Of a stretch of 64,000 nt of DNA, positions 8,728-18,002 are shown one piece after another; the stretch's first letter is position 1, and each line of letters starts with the position of its first letter. A program made the position numbers and the translations under genes. Origin of the DNA: Ga0077555 sp041397775. GTDB taxonomy: Bacteria; Pseudomonadota; Alphaproteobacteria; Rhizobiales; Hyphomicrobiaceae. The notes below the pieces were generated by a model. That model made no database searches. It worked only from the letters and a program-made list of their open reading frames with translations, and was not told where the DNA came from. The stretch spans positions 1-64,000 of the forward strand of contig JAWKWB010000008.1 in the NCBI GenBank assembly GCA_041397775.1, read 5' to 3'.

Positions 8728-9504
8728 ATGGCCAAGACGCCCAAGTCCCGGAAGCCGTCGGCGATCATTACGGGCGCCGGCTCCGGCATCGGCCTGGCAA
8801 CGGCAGAGTTGCTCATCGAAAAGGGCTGGGCGGTCGCGTTCCTCGACGTGAACGAAGCCAGCCTGGCGGAGGCCCGCAAGCGCCATGGCAAGGCGAAGGG
8901 CATGCGCTTCGTGCCCCTCGACGTGACCGATGAAACGGCGGTGGAGCGCGCCATCGCCGAAACGGCGGAGGCCTTCGGCGGCATCGATGGCGTCGTCAAT
9001 TGCGCCGGCATCGCCGCCGACAAGCACCTCTTCGATACTCCCGTCGATCTGTTCCGCAAGATCCTCGACGTCAACGTCGTCGGCACATTCCTGGTAGGCC
9101 GTGCCGCCGCACGCGTCATGCGCGACAAGTCCGGTGGCGCGATCGTCAACATCGCGTCGATATCGGGCCTGCGCGGATCCAAGGGCCGCTCCGCCTACGG
9201 CGCGTCGAAGGGCGCCGTCGTCACCCTCACCCAGGTCATGGCCAACGATCTCGCGCCCTACGGCATCCGGGTCAACGCGGTGGCGCCCGGCCCTGTCGAG
9301 ACGCCGATGGTCAAGGCGATCCACACGCAGGCGGACCGCGACCTCTACCACCGCTACATCCCGATGAACCGCTACTGCACGCCCGCCGAAATCGCGAGCG
9401 TCGCTCACTTCCTGCTCGACGGCACGCAGTCCAGCTATGTCACCGGCGAGATCATAGCCGTTGATGGTGGCTATCGCGGGGCCGGTATCATTACCGATCG
9501 CTGA
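8728..9504 (+). CDS. SDR-family oxidoreductase
   Basis: 258-residue classical short-chain dehydrogenase. Motifs are TGxxxGIG (TGAGSGIG) near residue 15, NCAG (residues about 92-95), the catalytic serine in NIASISG, and YGASK (YxxxK). The family ending VTGEIIAVDGGY is present. The start at 8728 follows GAGGAAC and the domain begins right after it; the frame is open further upstream without a better site. It is probably a NAD(P)-dependent oxidation or reduction of a small alcohol or keto compound; the substrate is not inferable. It is divergent from the CBS operon. Confidence 0.92.
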   Translation: MAKTPKSRKPSAIITGAGSGIGLATAELLIEKGWAVAFLDVNEASLAEARKRHGKAKGMRFVPLDVTDETAVERAIAETAEAFGGIDGVVNCAGIAADKHLFDTPVDLFRKILDVNVVGTFLVGRAAARVMRDKSGGAIVNIASISGLRGSKGRSAYGASKGAVVTLTQVMANDLAPYGIRVNAVAPGPVETPMVKAIHTQADRDLYHRYIPMNRYCTPAEIASVAHFLLDGTQSSYVTGEIIAVDGGYRGAGIITDR

Positions 9505-9514
9505 ACCACGCAGC

Positions 9515-9538
9515 CTCCATCCTCAAGCGAGGATGGAG
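9515..9538 (-). terminator. Hairpin between convergent SDR and epimerase genes
   Basis: A perfect 10-bp inverted repeat (CTCCATCCTC / GAGGATGGAG) with a 4-base loop overlaps the stop codon of the mannuronan epimerase gene. It lies between two convergent genes. No T-run follows on either strand, so termination is likely but not proven. Confidence 0.5.
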
Positions 9539-11655
9539 CCTTCCGTCAGCAATGCCTGCGCGTCGATGCCGTGCACGTTGCTGAGCAGCGCCACATCCTC
9601 GAACGTGCCGCCAATATTCACCGACACGAGCGAGCCGCTGTTGGTGTCCGTGACGTTGACGACCTCGCCGATATCGGCCCACGCCTGCGACCCGACCAGA
9701 TGCGCTACGTCGAGGACGTCTTCGCCGATGGTGAAGTCGGTGATCGTATCGACGCCCAGGTGCACGCCGCTGCTCACGACGTCCTTGGCCGACCCCCACG
9801 AGAACGTGTCCGCACCGCTGCCGCCCGTCAGCGTGTCTGCGCCGCCCAGGCCGCGGATCACATCCGAGCCGTCGCCGCCGTTGATCACGTTGTCGTTCTT
9901 GTCCCCCTTGATGACATCGTCGAACGAGCTGCCCACCACACTCTCGAAGCTGGCGAGCGTATCGTTGCCCATGCCGACTGCGGACTTGGCCGAAAGATCG
10001 ATCACCATGCCGTTCTGCGCCATGGAGAAGTCGACGGTATCGAAGCCCGAGCCGCCGTTCAGCACGTCGTCGCCCAGGTCGCCGAAGACCAGGTCGTTGC
10101 CGCTGCCCCCGTTCACGCTGTCGTTTCCATCGCCGCCAATCAGCGTGTCGTTGCCCGAGTCGCCGGACAGGACGTCGTTGCCATCGCCGCCCAGCAACGT
10201 GTCGTCGCCCGAGTTGCCGGAAAGCTGGTCGTCGTCGGCGCCGCCGTCCACCACGTCGTCGCCCTTGCCCGCAAGCACCGTATCGTTGCCGGCTCCGCCG
10301 TCGACGAGGTCGTTCCCGTCCTGCGCGGAGATGCTATCGGCCCCGTCGCTGCCGTTGATCGCATCCTGCGTGCCGCTGCCGATGATCGTGTCGTCGCCCA
10401 GCGTGCCATCCATCATGACGTAGGAACCGCTGCCGCTGAGTGACAACGGACCCCGCGTCGTGCCCGAGATGTCGTTGTCCGTCACGACATTGCTGCCGGT
10501 ACCGAAGCTCCCTTCCTCGATGCTGTAGCGAGACAGTACGGTGCCGTTCGAGGAGATCTGGTTGCCGGAGATTAGATTGTTCTGGGCCTCGTAGAGGTGC
10601 CCGTAGACGGTGTCGTCGTAGGAGACGATCTGGACTTCCGAGTACCCGTCGGCCTGCGACTGCGAGTTGTCGTGGATGTTGTTGCCTTCGACGGTCACGT
10701 CGGACGAGCCGTAGATGCGCACGCCGTTGCGGCCGTTGTCGTAGATCTCCATGCCCGTCACGACGACGTCGTGGGACATCTGCACGAGAACGCCCTCGCG
10801 GCCGTTGCCGTAGGACGAGCCACCCTGCAGCGTGATGCTGTTGGACGTGAGAATGTCTTCACTGCCGCGCTGGATAACGAAGCCGGCGCCGCCATTGTCG
10901 TGCGCGGTATTGTCGGTGAGAAGGATATCGCTCGAAGTCGTTACGAAGTTGAAGCCGTGCCGGCCGTTGGCGTACGAGGCATTGCCGCTCACCTCGGAAT
11001 TCACCGTGTAGTCGAGCACGAAGCCGTCGACGCCGTTGTCGTGCGCGACGCTGTCGGTGATGGACAGGCGCTCGGTCTGCTCGTGCGGATCGAAGCCGTA
11101 GCGCGAGACTTCCTGGATCTCGACGCGCGTCACATAGACGTCGGAATCGCGGATCGTCTGGCCGGGCTCGGGGCCCGTGAAGAAGCCGTCGACGCGGCCC
11201 GTGGTGTTGTCCTGGTTGCCGTCGATCGTGAAGTCGGCGATGCCGAAGTTCGTCGTCTCGACACCCCAGGTGCTGCGTACGATGCCCGTGACGTCCGCGG
11301 ACGAGCCGTCGACGAGCCGCAAGGTGGATTCGCCCATCCCCGCGCCCTTGAGGAAGACGTTGTCGTCGAGATGGACGCAGCCGTAGCCATCCTCGGCCAT
11401 GGCCACGCCCCACACGCCCGGCGGGATGTACACGATGCCACCGCCGGCGGCGTTGGCGGCATTGATGGCGGCCTGGATCATCGGCGTGTTGTCGACCGCC
11501 GGATCGGCCACCGCGCCGAAATCGCGGATATCGAAGACGTCGTTGCCTGTCGGCGTACCCGTGGCGAAGAATGCGGCCGGGGGTTGATAATCGTAAATCG
11601 GGCGATCCGTAATTCCGTCGGAAACGAAATTCGAACCCGCATCCTGAAGCGACAT
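9523..11655 (-). CDS. Secreted AlgE-type mannuronan C5-epimerase with RTX repeats
   Basis: 710 residues. Residues about 40-400 match the A-module of Azotobacter-type extracellular mannuronan C5-epimerases. The match includes FDIRDFGAVAD, the right-handed beta-helix with G-AGMGESTLRL, and the catalytic block YGFDPHEQT at 186-194, followed by the GxDGFV and NGRHGFN strands with a conserved histidine at about 233. From about 405 there are some ten calcium-binding GGxGxDxLx nonapeptides, then a short linker, a second RTX group and a C-terminal type I secretion domain (DTITDF...LLSNVHGIDAQALL). There is no signal peptide, consistent with type I export. The start at 11655 follows GGGGAG. It would convert mannuronate to guluronate in alginate-like polymer outside the cell. 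No alginate synthesis gene is nearby. Confidence 0.87.
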   Translation of the reverse strand: MSLQDAGSNFVSDGITDRPIYDYQPPAAFFATGTPTGNDVFDIRDFGAVADPAVDNTPMIQAAINAANAAGGGIVYIPPGVWGVAMAEDGYGCVHLDDNVFLKGAGMGESTLRLVDGSSADVTGIVRSTWGVETTNFGIADFTIDGNQDNTTGRVDGFFTGPEPGQTIRDSDVYVTRVEIQEVSRYGFDPHEQTERLSITDSVAHDNGVDGFVLDYTVNSEVSGNASYANGRHGFNFVTTSSDILLTDNTAHDNGGAGFVIQRGSEDILTSNSITLQGGSSYGNGREGVLVQMSHDVVVTGMEIYDNGRNGVRIYGSSDVTVEGNNIHDNSQSQADGYSEVQIVSYDDTVYGHLYEAQNNLISGNQISSNGTVLSRYSIEEGSFGTGSNVVTDNDISGTTRGPLSLSGSGSYVMMDGTLGDDTIIGSGTQDAINGSDGADSISAQDGNDLVDGGAGNDTVLAGKGDDVVDGGADDDQLSGNSGDDTLLGGDGNDVLSGDSGNDTLIGGDGNDSVNGGSGNDLVFGDLGDDVLNGGSGFDTVDFSMAQNGMVIDLSAKSAVGMGNDTLASFESVVGSSFDDVIKGDKNDNVINGGDGSDVIRGLGGADTLTGGSGADTFSWGSAKDVVSSGVHLGVDTITDFTIGEDVLDVAHLVGSQAWADIGEVVNVTDTNSGSLVSVNIGGTFEDVALLSNVHGIDAQALLTEGSILA

Positions 11656-11841
11656 CCAACTCTCCCCGGTACTGATGAACCGGGCCAAGATGCGCGGCCA
11701 GGGATTACGAACTCCCTGCCGCATTCGGTAAAATGCCGTCTATTCCCAGCGCTAGGGGCAAAAGCGACGGCCTATGGATAAGCCCTGGTAACGGGCATCA
11801 TGTGCTTTCGAGGGAAATTTTCCCTGCTTTTTGCACAAACG

Positions 11842-13014
11842 TCACGCAGCCGCCCAGTCCGCGATTTTCCGCAGGAACGCCATGCACCGGTCCAATTCCC
11901 TGGCATCGAGGAATTCGTTGGGCTGGTGCGCCTGATCGATGCTTCCCGGACCGATGACGACCGTCGAGCATCCCGCCGCCTGGAAGTGGCTCGCTTCCGT
12001 GCCATAGGGCACCGCATACGTCTCGTTCTGCCCGATGATCTTCAGCGCGAGCGTGCGCGCCTCCGAGCCTTCGCCGGAATCGAACGGCGGCAGCACCCCC
12101 AGCGTGTGCGTCTCGATGTTGCAGTCGGGATGGACCTCGCGCATCCACGGCAGGAGTTCGCGCTCCGCAAAGTCCTGCAGCTCCCGCGCCATGCCCAGCG
12201 CATCGGTGCCGGGCATGGCGCGCACGCCCCAGGTGAACGAGCACTTCGGCGGGATGATATTGTGCGCGATGCCGCCCTCGATGCCGCTGACCGTGATCGA
12301 GGCGTACGGCGGATCGAAACGCGGGTTCGTCAGCGCCGCCTTGTGGCGCTCCTCGATGCGCCCCAGCTCGCTGATCAACGCGCCGGCGACGCGGATGGCA
12401 CCAACCCCGAGCTGCGGCTTGGAGGAATGCGCGTCCTTGCCGGTAATGTCGGTCCGGAAGCGATAGCCGCCCTTGTGCGCGTCCACCACCGACATCAGCG
12501 TCGGCTCGCCGACGATGACGAGGCGCGGCTTGGGAACGGTCTTCTCGAACTCGGCGATCATCGGCTTGACGCCGGTGCATCCCACTTCCTCGTCATAGGA
12601 GAGGATGATGTGGATCGGCGTCGTCAGCTTGCGTGTCACCAGTTCGGGCACCATGGCCAGCGCGCACGCGATGAACCCCTTCATGTCGCACGTGCCGCGG
12701 CCATAGAGCAGCCCGTCCCGCTCCACCATCTCGTAAGGGTTGGTGTCCCAGGGCTGGCTCGTCGTCGGCACCACGTCCATGTGCCCGGAAAGTCCGATAC
12801 CCGGCTTGTCCTTCGGTCCGATGGTCGCGAACATGTTCATGTGGATGTCATCGTCCGCCGGGAGCATCGTGGCGTCCACGCCATGCCCCGCGAGATAGTC
12901 ACGCACCCATTCGGCCATGGGAATGTTCGTCTTGTCGCTCGTCGTATCGAAGGCGACGAGTTCCGCCAGAATCTCCTTGGGCGAGAGCTTGCGGGGCTGG
13001 CGGGCGGACGACAT
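11842..13014 (-). CDS. argE: Acetylornithine deacetylase (ArgE-like), M20 metallopeptidase family
   Basis: 390 residues. M20 dizinc ligands are visible in order: SGHMDVVP (His, Asp), CDMKG (bridging Asp), YDEEVGCTG (catalytic Glu plus Glu ligand), GEPT, and the late AHQPNEFLD histidine. The dimerisation domain sits between (HKGGYRFR to AHNIIPPKC). This pattern and length fit acetylornithine deacetylase, which makes ornithine for arginine synthesis; other M20 amidohydrolases are possible. The ATG at 13014 follows AAAGGA. The coaD stop lies 64 bp upstream on the same strand. Confidence 0.87.
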   Translation of the reverse strand: MSSARQPRKLSPKEILAELVAFDTTSDKTNIPMAEWVRDYLAGHGVDATMLPADDDIHMNMFATIGPKDKPGIGLSGHMDVVPTTSQPWDTNPYEMVERDGLLYGRGTCDMKGFIACALAMVPELVTRKLTTPIHIILSYDEEVGCTGVKPMIAEFEKTVPKPRLVIVGEPTLMSVVDAHKGGYRFRTDITGKDAHSSKPQLGVGAIRVAGALISELGRIEERHKAALTNPRFDPPYASITVSGIEGGIAHNIIPPKCSFTWGVRAMPGTDALGMARELQDFAERELLPWMREVHPDCNIETHTLGVLPPFDSGEGSEARTLALKIIGQNETYAVPYGTEASHFQAAGCSTVVIGPGSIDQAHQPNEFLDARELDRCMAFLRKIADWAAA

Positions 13015-13078
13015 CGGATTTCCTTTCAGGGTTTCGAAACATCGATAACGGGCCGGCGCCCCGAAGGGCCGCACGGCA

Positions 13079-13579
13079 TCAGCGGCGCGCCAGTTTCTCT
13101 TTCAGGCGCGCTCCGGTGAAGGGGCTAACGAACGACGACACGTCGCCGCCCATCTGGGCAATCTGCCGAACGAGTGTCGCCGTGATGTGCCGGACGCCGG
13201 GGCTGGCGGGCAGGAACACCGTCTGCACGCCCGGCGCCATGGCGGCATTCATGCCGGCCATCTGCATCTCGTAGTCGAAATCGGTTCCGTCGCGCAGGCC
13301 GCGAAAGATGGATGTCGCCCCCGCCGTTCGCGCGGCATCGACCGTCAGCCCGCCGAACTCCACTGTCTCGATCCGGCAACCGGTCTCCTTGGCGATTGCC
13401 GCCGTGTCCGCCTGGATCAGCGCGATCTTTTCCTGCGTTGGAAACAGCGGCGTCTTGCCCGGATGCACGCCGATGCCGATGACGAGGCGATCCACCATGC
13501 GCGCAGCATGCTCGATGACGTCGAGATGGCCATTGGTGATCGGGTCGAACGACCCCGAGTAGAACCCAGTGCGTGTCAT
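13079..13579 (-). CDS. coaD: Phosphopantetheine adenylyltransferase
   Basis: 166 residues, standard CoaD length. It has the nucleotidyltransferase motif GSFDPITNGHLDVI at residues 9-22 (T/HxGH), the FRGLRDGTDFDYE stretch that binds pantetheine, and the C-terminal S-S-x-x-V-R-Q-I-like region (LVRQIAQMGGDVSSFV). It catalyses the penultimate step of coenzyme A synthesis, 4'-phosphopantetheine plus ATP to dephospho-CoA. It lies between pepN and argE on the same strand. Confidence 0.97.
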   Translation of the reverse strand: MTRTGFYSGSFDPITNGHLDVIEHAARMVDRLVIGIGVHPGKTPLFPTQEKIALIQADTAAIAKETGCRIETVEFGGLTVDAARTAGATSIFRGLRDGTDFDYEMQMAGMNAAMAPGVQTVFLPASPGVRHITATLVRQIAQMGGDVSSFVSPFTGARLKEKLARR

Positions 13580-13664
13580 GTCGCGCTGCCTTGTCCGAAC
13601 CTTGTTGTGCTGCGCGTATTGCCTAGCACGAGGTATCCCTTGGGACCAAGTTGGCCCTGCCGTC

Positions 13665-16313
13665 TCACCCCAGCATGCGCGTGACGATCTCGAACGCATC
13701 GCGCGACAGCGGCGAGGCGTCCTTGATGCGACGCAGCGTTTCCTCTGCCTTCGCCCGGCGCTCCGCCTCCAGCGTGCGCCAGCTCCGAAAGGACGTGAGG
13801 AGCCGCGCCGCAATCTGCGGATTGAACTTGTCGATCGCCAGGATGCTGTCGGCGACGAGCTCATAGCCTTTGCCGTCCGGCCGGTTGAACATCACCTGGT
13901 TGGCCGCGAACGAGCCGATCAGCGAGCGCGCCTTGTTCGGGTTGGTCAGCGACATCAGGGGATGCTCGAGCAGCTTGCGCACCGTCGCCAGCGTGTTCGG
14001 CAGGCTGGACGCGGCCTGCATGGCAAACCAGCCGTCGATCACCAGATGATCGCCCTGCCAGCGCTTGTAGAAGCGCTCGACGGCCGCCTCGCGCTCCGGC
14101 CCGCGCACGTCGCACAGCACGCCGAAGCCGGCCAGTTCGTCGGTCAGGTTCTTTGCCGTCTCGAAGTGCCGGCGTGCCCGCGTGACGTCGTCCACCCCGT
14201 TGGCCGCCGCCAGCACGGAGAGCGCGACGTTGCGCAGGCTGCGCCGGCCCATCTGCTCGGGCGTCGGCGCATACGCACCCCTGACAGCGTTGCGCGCATA
14301 GATTTCGACCAGGCCATCGTGCAGGTCGCGCGACACCCGCCGCCGCAGCGCAGCGCGCGCACGGTGAATGGCCCCCGGATCGACATCCGTCCCGATGACA
14401 CGGGCGATGTCGGCCTCCGAGGGCAGCGCCAGAACCTGCGCCCGGTAGGCCGCCTCCAGCCGGTCGTCGCCCACGATGGCGCCCAGCGCCTTCGTGAACG
14501 CGGTCGGCGAGGGCGCACGGCCGCCCGCACGAATGGCCGCAACCCCGGCAACGAGCAGCCGCGTGGCGTAGTCCTGCGTCGCCTGCCAGCGGTTGAAGCC
14601 GTCTGCGTCGTGCGTCATCAGGAACGCGAGATCGGCATCGCTGAGGTCGATCTCGAGATTGACCGGCGCCGAGAACCCGCGCAGCAGCGAGGGCACCGGC
14701 CGGCTCGGCACGTTGGTGAAGCGGAACGCCTCTTTCTTCTTGGTGATCTCGAGCACGTCGCCGGTCATCTGGCCCTTGGCGAGTTCGAGCGGCAGTTCGT
14801 TGCCGTTGCCCCCGAGCAGCCCCAGGCGCACGGGAATATGCAACGGCTTCTTGCGCGCCTGCCCCGGCGTGGGCGGCGTCTCCTGCGTCACCGTCAGCGT
14901 CGCCGTACGCGCCGCCTCGTCGTAGTCGAGCGCACAAGTGAGCTTCGGCGTCCCCGCCTGCTCGTACCACGTCATGAATTGCGAGAAATCGCGCCCACTC
15001 GAATCCGCAAAGGCGCGGACGAAATCCTCCACCGTCGCGGCTTCGCCGTCGTGACGCTCGAAGTAGAGATCCATGCCCTTCCGGAAGCCATCCGCCCCCA
15101 GGAGGGTGTGGATCATCCGGCACAGCTCGGCACCCTTCTCGTAGACCGTCATCGTGTAGAAGTTGTTGATCTCGATGAAGCGGTCCGGCCGCACAGGATG
15201 CGCCAGCGGACCGGCATCCTCCGGGAACTGGCCGGCCTTGAGCTGGCGCACCTCGGCGATGCGCTGCACCGCCGGCGACCGGAAATCGGCCGAATAGAGC
15301 TGATCACGGAAGACCGTCAGGCCCTCCTTCAGGCAGAGCTGGAACCAGTCCCGGCACGTGATGCGATTGCCGGTCCAGTTGTGGAAGTACTCGTGCGCGA
15401 TCACACGGTCGATGTTGAAGAAGGCCGTATCGGTCGCCGTCTCCGGGCTCGCCAGCACGAGGCGGTCGTTGAACACGTTGAGGCCCTTGTTCTCCATCGC
15501 GCCCATGTTGAAATCCGACACGGCGACGATGTTGAAGACGTCGAGATCGTACTCGCGCCCGAACCGCTCCTCGTCCCAGCGCATGGACCGCTTGAGGCAT
15601 TCCATCGCCCAGCCGCAGCGATCCTCCTTGCCCGGCTCCACGTAGATCGTGAGATCGACGTTACGCCCCGACATCGTCTCGAAGGTCGAGGCGACCGAGC
15701 CGAGATTGCCCGCGACCAGCGCGAAGAGATAGGCGGGCTTTGGATGGGGATCGCGCCACACGGCGTAGTTCCGCCGCCCCCGATCGAGCGTGCCGCGCTC
15801 CACCGGGTTGCCGTTGGCGAGCAGCACCGGCGTTTTCTCGGGATCCCCCTCGATGCGCGTCGTGTAGGTGGCCAGCACGTCCGGGCGATCGAGGAAGTAG
15901 GTGATTCGTCGGAAGCCCTGCGCTTCGCATTGCGTGCAATAGATCCCGCGCGACACGTACAGGCCCGACAGAGCCTTGTTCGCCTCCGGGTTGCATGTCG
16001 TCGCGATTTCCAGCGTGAACGGTTTGGCAGGCGGAGACTTGATGGTCAGGTCGCCCTCGCCGACAGCGTACTCCTTGGCGCCCAGCGTCTTGCCGTCGAT
16101 CTTGATCTCGATGAGCGTCAGCAATTCCCCGTCGAGGACCAGCGGCATGGCCTTGCGCTGCTTGGCCGCCGGATTGGGGCGCACCTTCGAACGCGCCGTG
16201 ACGCGCGTCTGCGTCGGGTCCAGAACGACATCGAGCCGCACCTCGTCGATGAGATATGCCGACGGCTCGTAGTCCTTGAGGAAGATCGGACGGGGCGTAT
16301 CGGTCCTCGACAT
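13665..16313 (-). CDS. pepN: Aminopeptidase N (M1 family)
   Basis: 882 residues, the usual length of the bacterial PepN branch. The exopeptidase motif GAMEN lies upstream of the zinc site HEYFHNWTGNR (histidines at about 307 and 311), with the third ligand glutamate in KEGLTVFRDQ. The DUF3458 Ig-like and helical C-terminal regions follow. It is a cytosolic broad-specificity removal of N-terminal residues from peptides. The start MSRTDTPRPIFLKDYEPS fits the family. A long open frame on the opposite strand is only a compositional shadow. Confidence 0.97.
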   Translation of the reverse strand: MSRTDTPRPIFLKDYEPSAYLIDEVRLDVVLDPTQTRVTARSKVRPNPAAKQRKAMPLVLDGELLTLIEIKIDGKTLGAKEYAVGEGDLTIKSPPAKPFTLEIATTCNPEANKALSGLYVSRGIYCTQCEAQGFRRITYFLDRPDVLATYTTRIEGDPEKTPVLLANGNPVERGTLDRGRRNYAVWRDPHPKPAYLFALVAGNLGSVASTFETMSGRNVDLTIYVEPGKEDRCGWAMECLKRSMRWDEERFGREYDLDVFNIVAVSDFNMGAMENKGLNVFNDRLVLASPETATDTAFFNIDRVIAHEYFHNWTGNRITCRDWFQLCLKEGLTVFRDQLYSADFRSPAVQRIAEVRQLKAGQFPEDAGPLAHPVRPDRFIEINNFYTMTVYEKGAELCRMIHTLLGADGFRKGMDLYFERHDGEAATVEDFVRAFADSSGRDFSQFMTWYEQAGTPKLTCALDYDEAARTATLTVTQETPPTPGQARKKPLHIPVRLGLLGGNGNELPLELAKGQMTGDVLEITKKKEAFRFTNVPSRPVPSLLRGFSAPVNLEIDLSDADLAFLMTHDADGFNRWQATQDYATRLLVAGVAAIRAGGRAPSPTAFTKALGAIVGDDRLEAAYRAQVLALPSEADIARVIGTDVDPGAIHRARAALRRRVSRDLHDGLVEIYARNAVRGAYAPTPEQMGRRSLRNVALSVLAAANGVDDVTRARRHFETAKNLTDELAGFGVLCDVRGPEREAAVERFYKRWQGDHLVIDGWFAMQAASSLPNTLATVRKLLEHPLMSLTNPNKARSLIGSFAANQVMFNRPDGKGYELVADSILAIDKFNPQIAARLLTSFRSWRTLEAERRAKAEETLRRIKDASPLSRDAFEIVTRMLG

Positions 16314-16443
16314 GCCGTCAGGCTCCTTCGTTCACATCGCCGCGCCACATGGCGGCAGGCTGGCGGGCTCGCCGCGGCCGGCACCGGCTCGCCGGGCTGA
16401 TTCGCTAGGCTCGCACCATACCACTCGACCATCCTGCCGGATG

Positions 16444-17373
16444 CTACTTGCCCCAGCGCAGTGCCAGAATATTCGCCTCGCGCGCCAGTTCCAGAAGCCC
16501 GGCGCGCGTATCGGGATGCATTGCTTCCAGCGGATGGCGCACCGCGTCCGAACGGATCACGCCGCCTTCCATCATCGCCGTCTTGGTGGCCCTGAGCCCG
16601 CACTGCCGGTTCTCGAAGTTGATCAGCGGCAGGATCGCCTTGTAGGCCGCCGCCGCCTCGGTGCGCCGGCCGGCCAGATGCGCCGTCACCACCGGCTTGA
16701 TCAGCTCCGGCAGCAAGGCGCTCGGCATGGTGCCACGCGCACCGGCATCGAGATCCGCCATCAGCGTGATGGATTCTTCACCGTCGAACGGTCCCTGGAT
16801 GGCGCTGCCGCCCGCCGCGATCAGGCCGCGCAGCTTGCCGGCGGTCCCGGGCACCTCGATCTTGAAGTGCGTCACCAGTGGCACGGCCTGCGCCAGGCGG
16901 ACGAGGAAGGGCACGCTGAGCACCACGCCCGACAGCGGTGCGTCCTGCACCATGATCGGCAGTCCGCACGCATCCGCCACCCGGCCGTAGTGCTCGATGA
17001 TACCGGTCTCGTCCGCCTTGAGGGCCGCCCCGTGGTAAGGCGGCATCATCATCAGCATCGCGGCGCCGGCCGCCGCTGCCTTGCGCGCCCGCTCCGCCGC
17101 CACGCGCGTCGAGAAGTGGCTGGTCGTCACGATCACCGGCACGCGCCCCGCGACGTGCTCCAGGCAGACCTTCAGGAGCAGGTCGCGCTCCTCGTCCGAC
17201 AGCAGGAACTGCTCGGAGTAGTTGGCGAGGATGCAGATGCCGTCGACGCCCTGGTCGATCATGCAGTCCAACACCCGCCGCTGCCCCGCCACGTCCACGT
17301 CGCCAGCCTCGTCGAACGGCGTCGGTGCGATGGGAAACACGCCCGTCATCAGTCGCGCATCGATCTTCGTCAT
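16444..17373 (-). CDS. DapA-family aldolase/dehydratase, atypical active site
   Basis: 309 residues with the DHDPS/NAL TIM-barrel pattern. The Schiff-base lysine is in THFKIEVPG. The usual TTGE motif reads NYSEQ, and the catalytic tyrosine stretch (normally YN-P) reads QDAPLSG, so the DHDPS Tyr and Thr residues are absent. It is therefore unlikely to be dihydrodipicolinate synthase and more likely a keto-acid aldolase or sugar-acid dehydratase of the same fold. It is transcribed just after an AsnC/Lrp regulator gene (40 bp apart, same strand), which may control it. Confidence 0.85.
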   Translation of the reverse strand: MTKIDARLMTGVFPIAPTPFDEAGDVDVAGQRRVLDCMIDQGVDGICILANYSEQFLLSDEERDLLLKVCLEHVAGRVPVIVTTSHFSTRVAAERARKAAAAGAAMLMMMPPYHGAALKADETGIIEHYGRVADACGLPIMVQDAPLSGVVLSVPFLVRLAQAVPLVTHFKIEVPGTAGKLRGLIAAGGSAIQGPFDGEESITLMADLDAGARGTMPSALLPELIKPVVTAHLAGRRTEAAAAYKAILPLINFENRQCGLRATKTAMMEGGVIRSDAVRHPLEAMHPDTRAGLLELAREANILALRWGK

Positions 17374-17413
17374 GTCCGGCCGTTCCTCGTTCGTCGTTGC
17401 AAAGTGTCTCGAA

Positions 17414-17899
17414 TCACCGGTTCGCGGCGCCCGGCTCCAGCGGCACGCCGGGCTCCGACTTGGCGGTGCGCAGGACCACGGTCGTCTTCACGCTCGATAC
17501 GTTGGGCAGCGTCGTCAACTCGCCGAGCACGAACTCCTGGAACCGCGTCAGGTCCGGCGCCACGCACTTCAACATGAAGTCCGCATCCCCCGCCAGCATG
17601 TGAGCCTCCCGCACCAGCGGCCACTTGACGAGTTGGTTCTCGAAATCCCGCAGCTCCATCTCGCCCTGCGCGCGCAGCGTCACCATGGCGAAGGCGGTGA
17701 CCTCGAACCCCACCATGCGCGCGTCGATTCGCGCCGTGTACCCCGTGATGAAGCCCGCCTGTTCCAGCGCCTGCACGCGCCGCAGGCAGGGCGGCGGCGA
17801 CAGCCCCACGCGCGCCGCCAACGTCACGTTGGTGATGCGTCCATCAGCCTGCAATTCTCGCAGGATGCGCCAATCGGTAGCATCGAGACGCGCGCGCAT
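17414..17899 (-). CDS. AsnC/Lrp-family transcriptional regulator
   Basis: 161 residues. An N-terminal AsnC-type helix-turn-helix (LDATDWRILRELQADGRITNVTLAARVGLSPPPCLRRV) is followed by the RAM/ACT-like effector domain with the GDADFMLKCVAPDL turn. The start at 17899 is chosen because the family begins M-R-x-x-LDxxDWxIL; a longer frame starts at 17971. It would sense an amino acid or similar metabolite and control nearby genes, most plausibly the DapA-like gene downstream. It is divergent from the ELM1 gene. Confidence 0.93.
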   Translation of the reverse strand: MRARLDATDWRILRELQADGRITNVTLAARVGLSPPPCLRRVQALEQAGFITGYTARIDARMVGFEVTAFAMVTLRAQGEMELRDFENQLVKWPLVREAHMLAGDADFMLKCVAPDLTRFQEFVLGELTTLPNVSSVKTTVVLRTAKSEPGVPLEPGAANR

Positions 17900-18002
17900 C
17901 GAGGTTAAGCCGTTCCTATCTTGCTGATGCGTTCCGCCATTCGTATCCGTCGGCGGCATCGAGCCGTTCAATTACGATCCGCAGTAAAAGCACGCAAGAA
18001 AA

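Noticed and set aside
13569..16400. 943-residue open frame opposite pepN
   Set aside because: Arg/His/Pro-rich translation with no motifs; pepN on the other strand has all family motifs.
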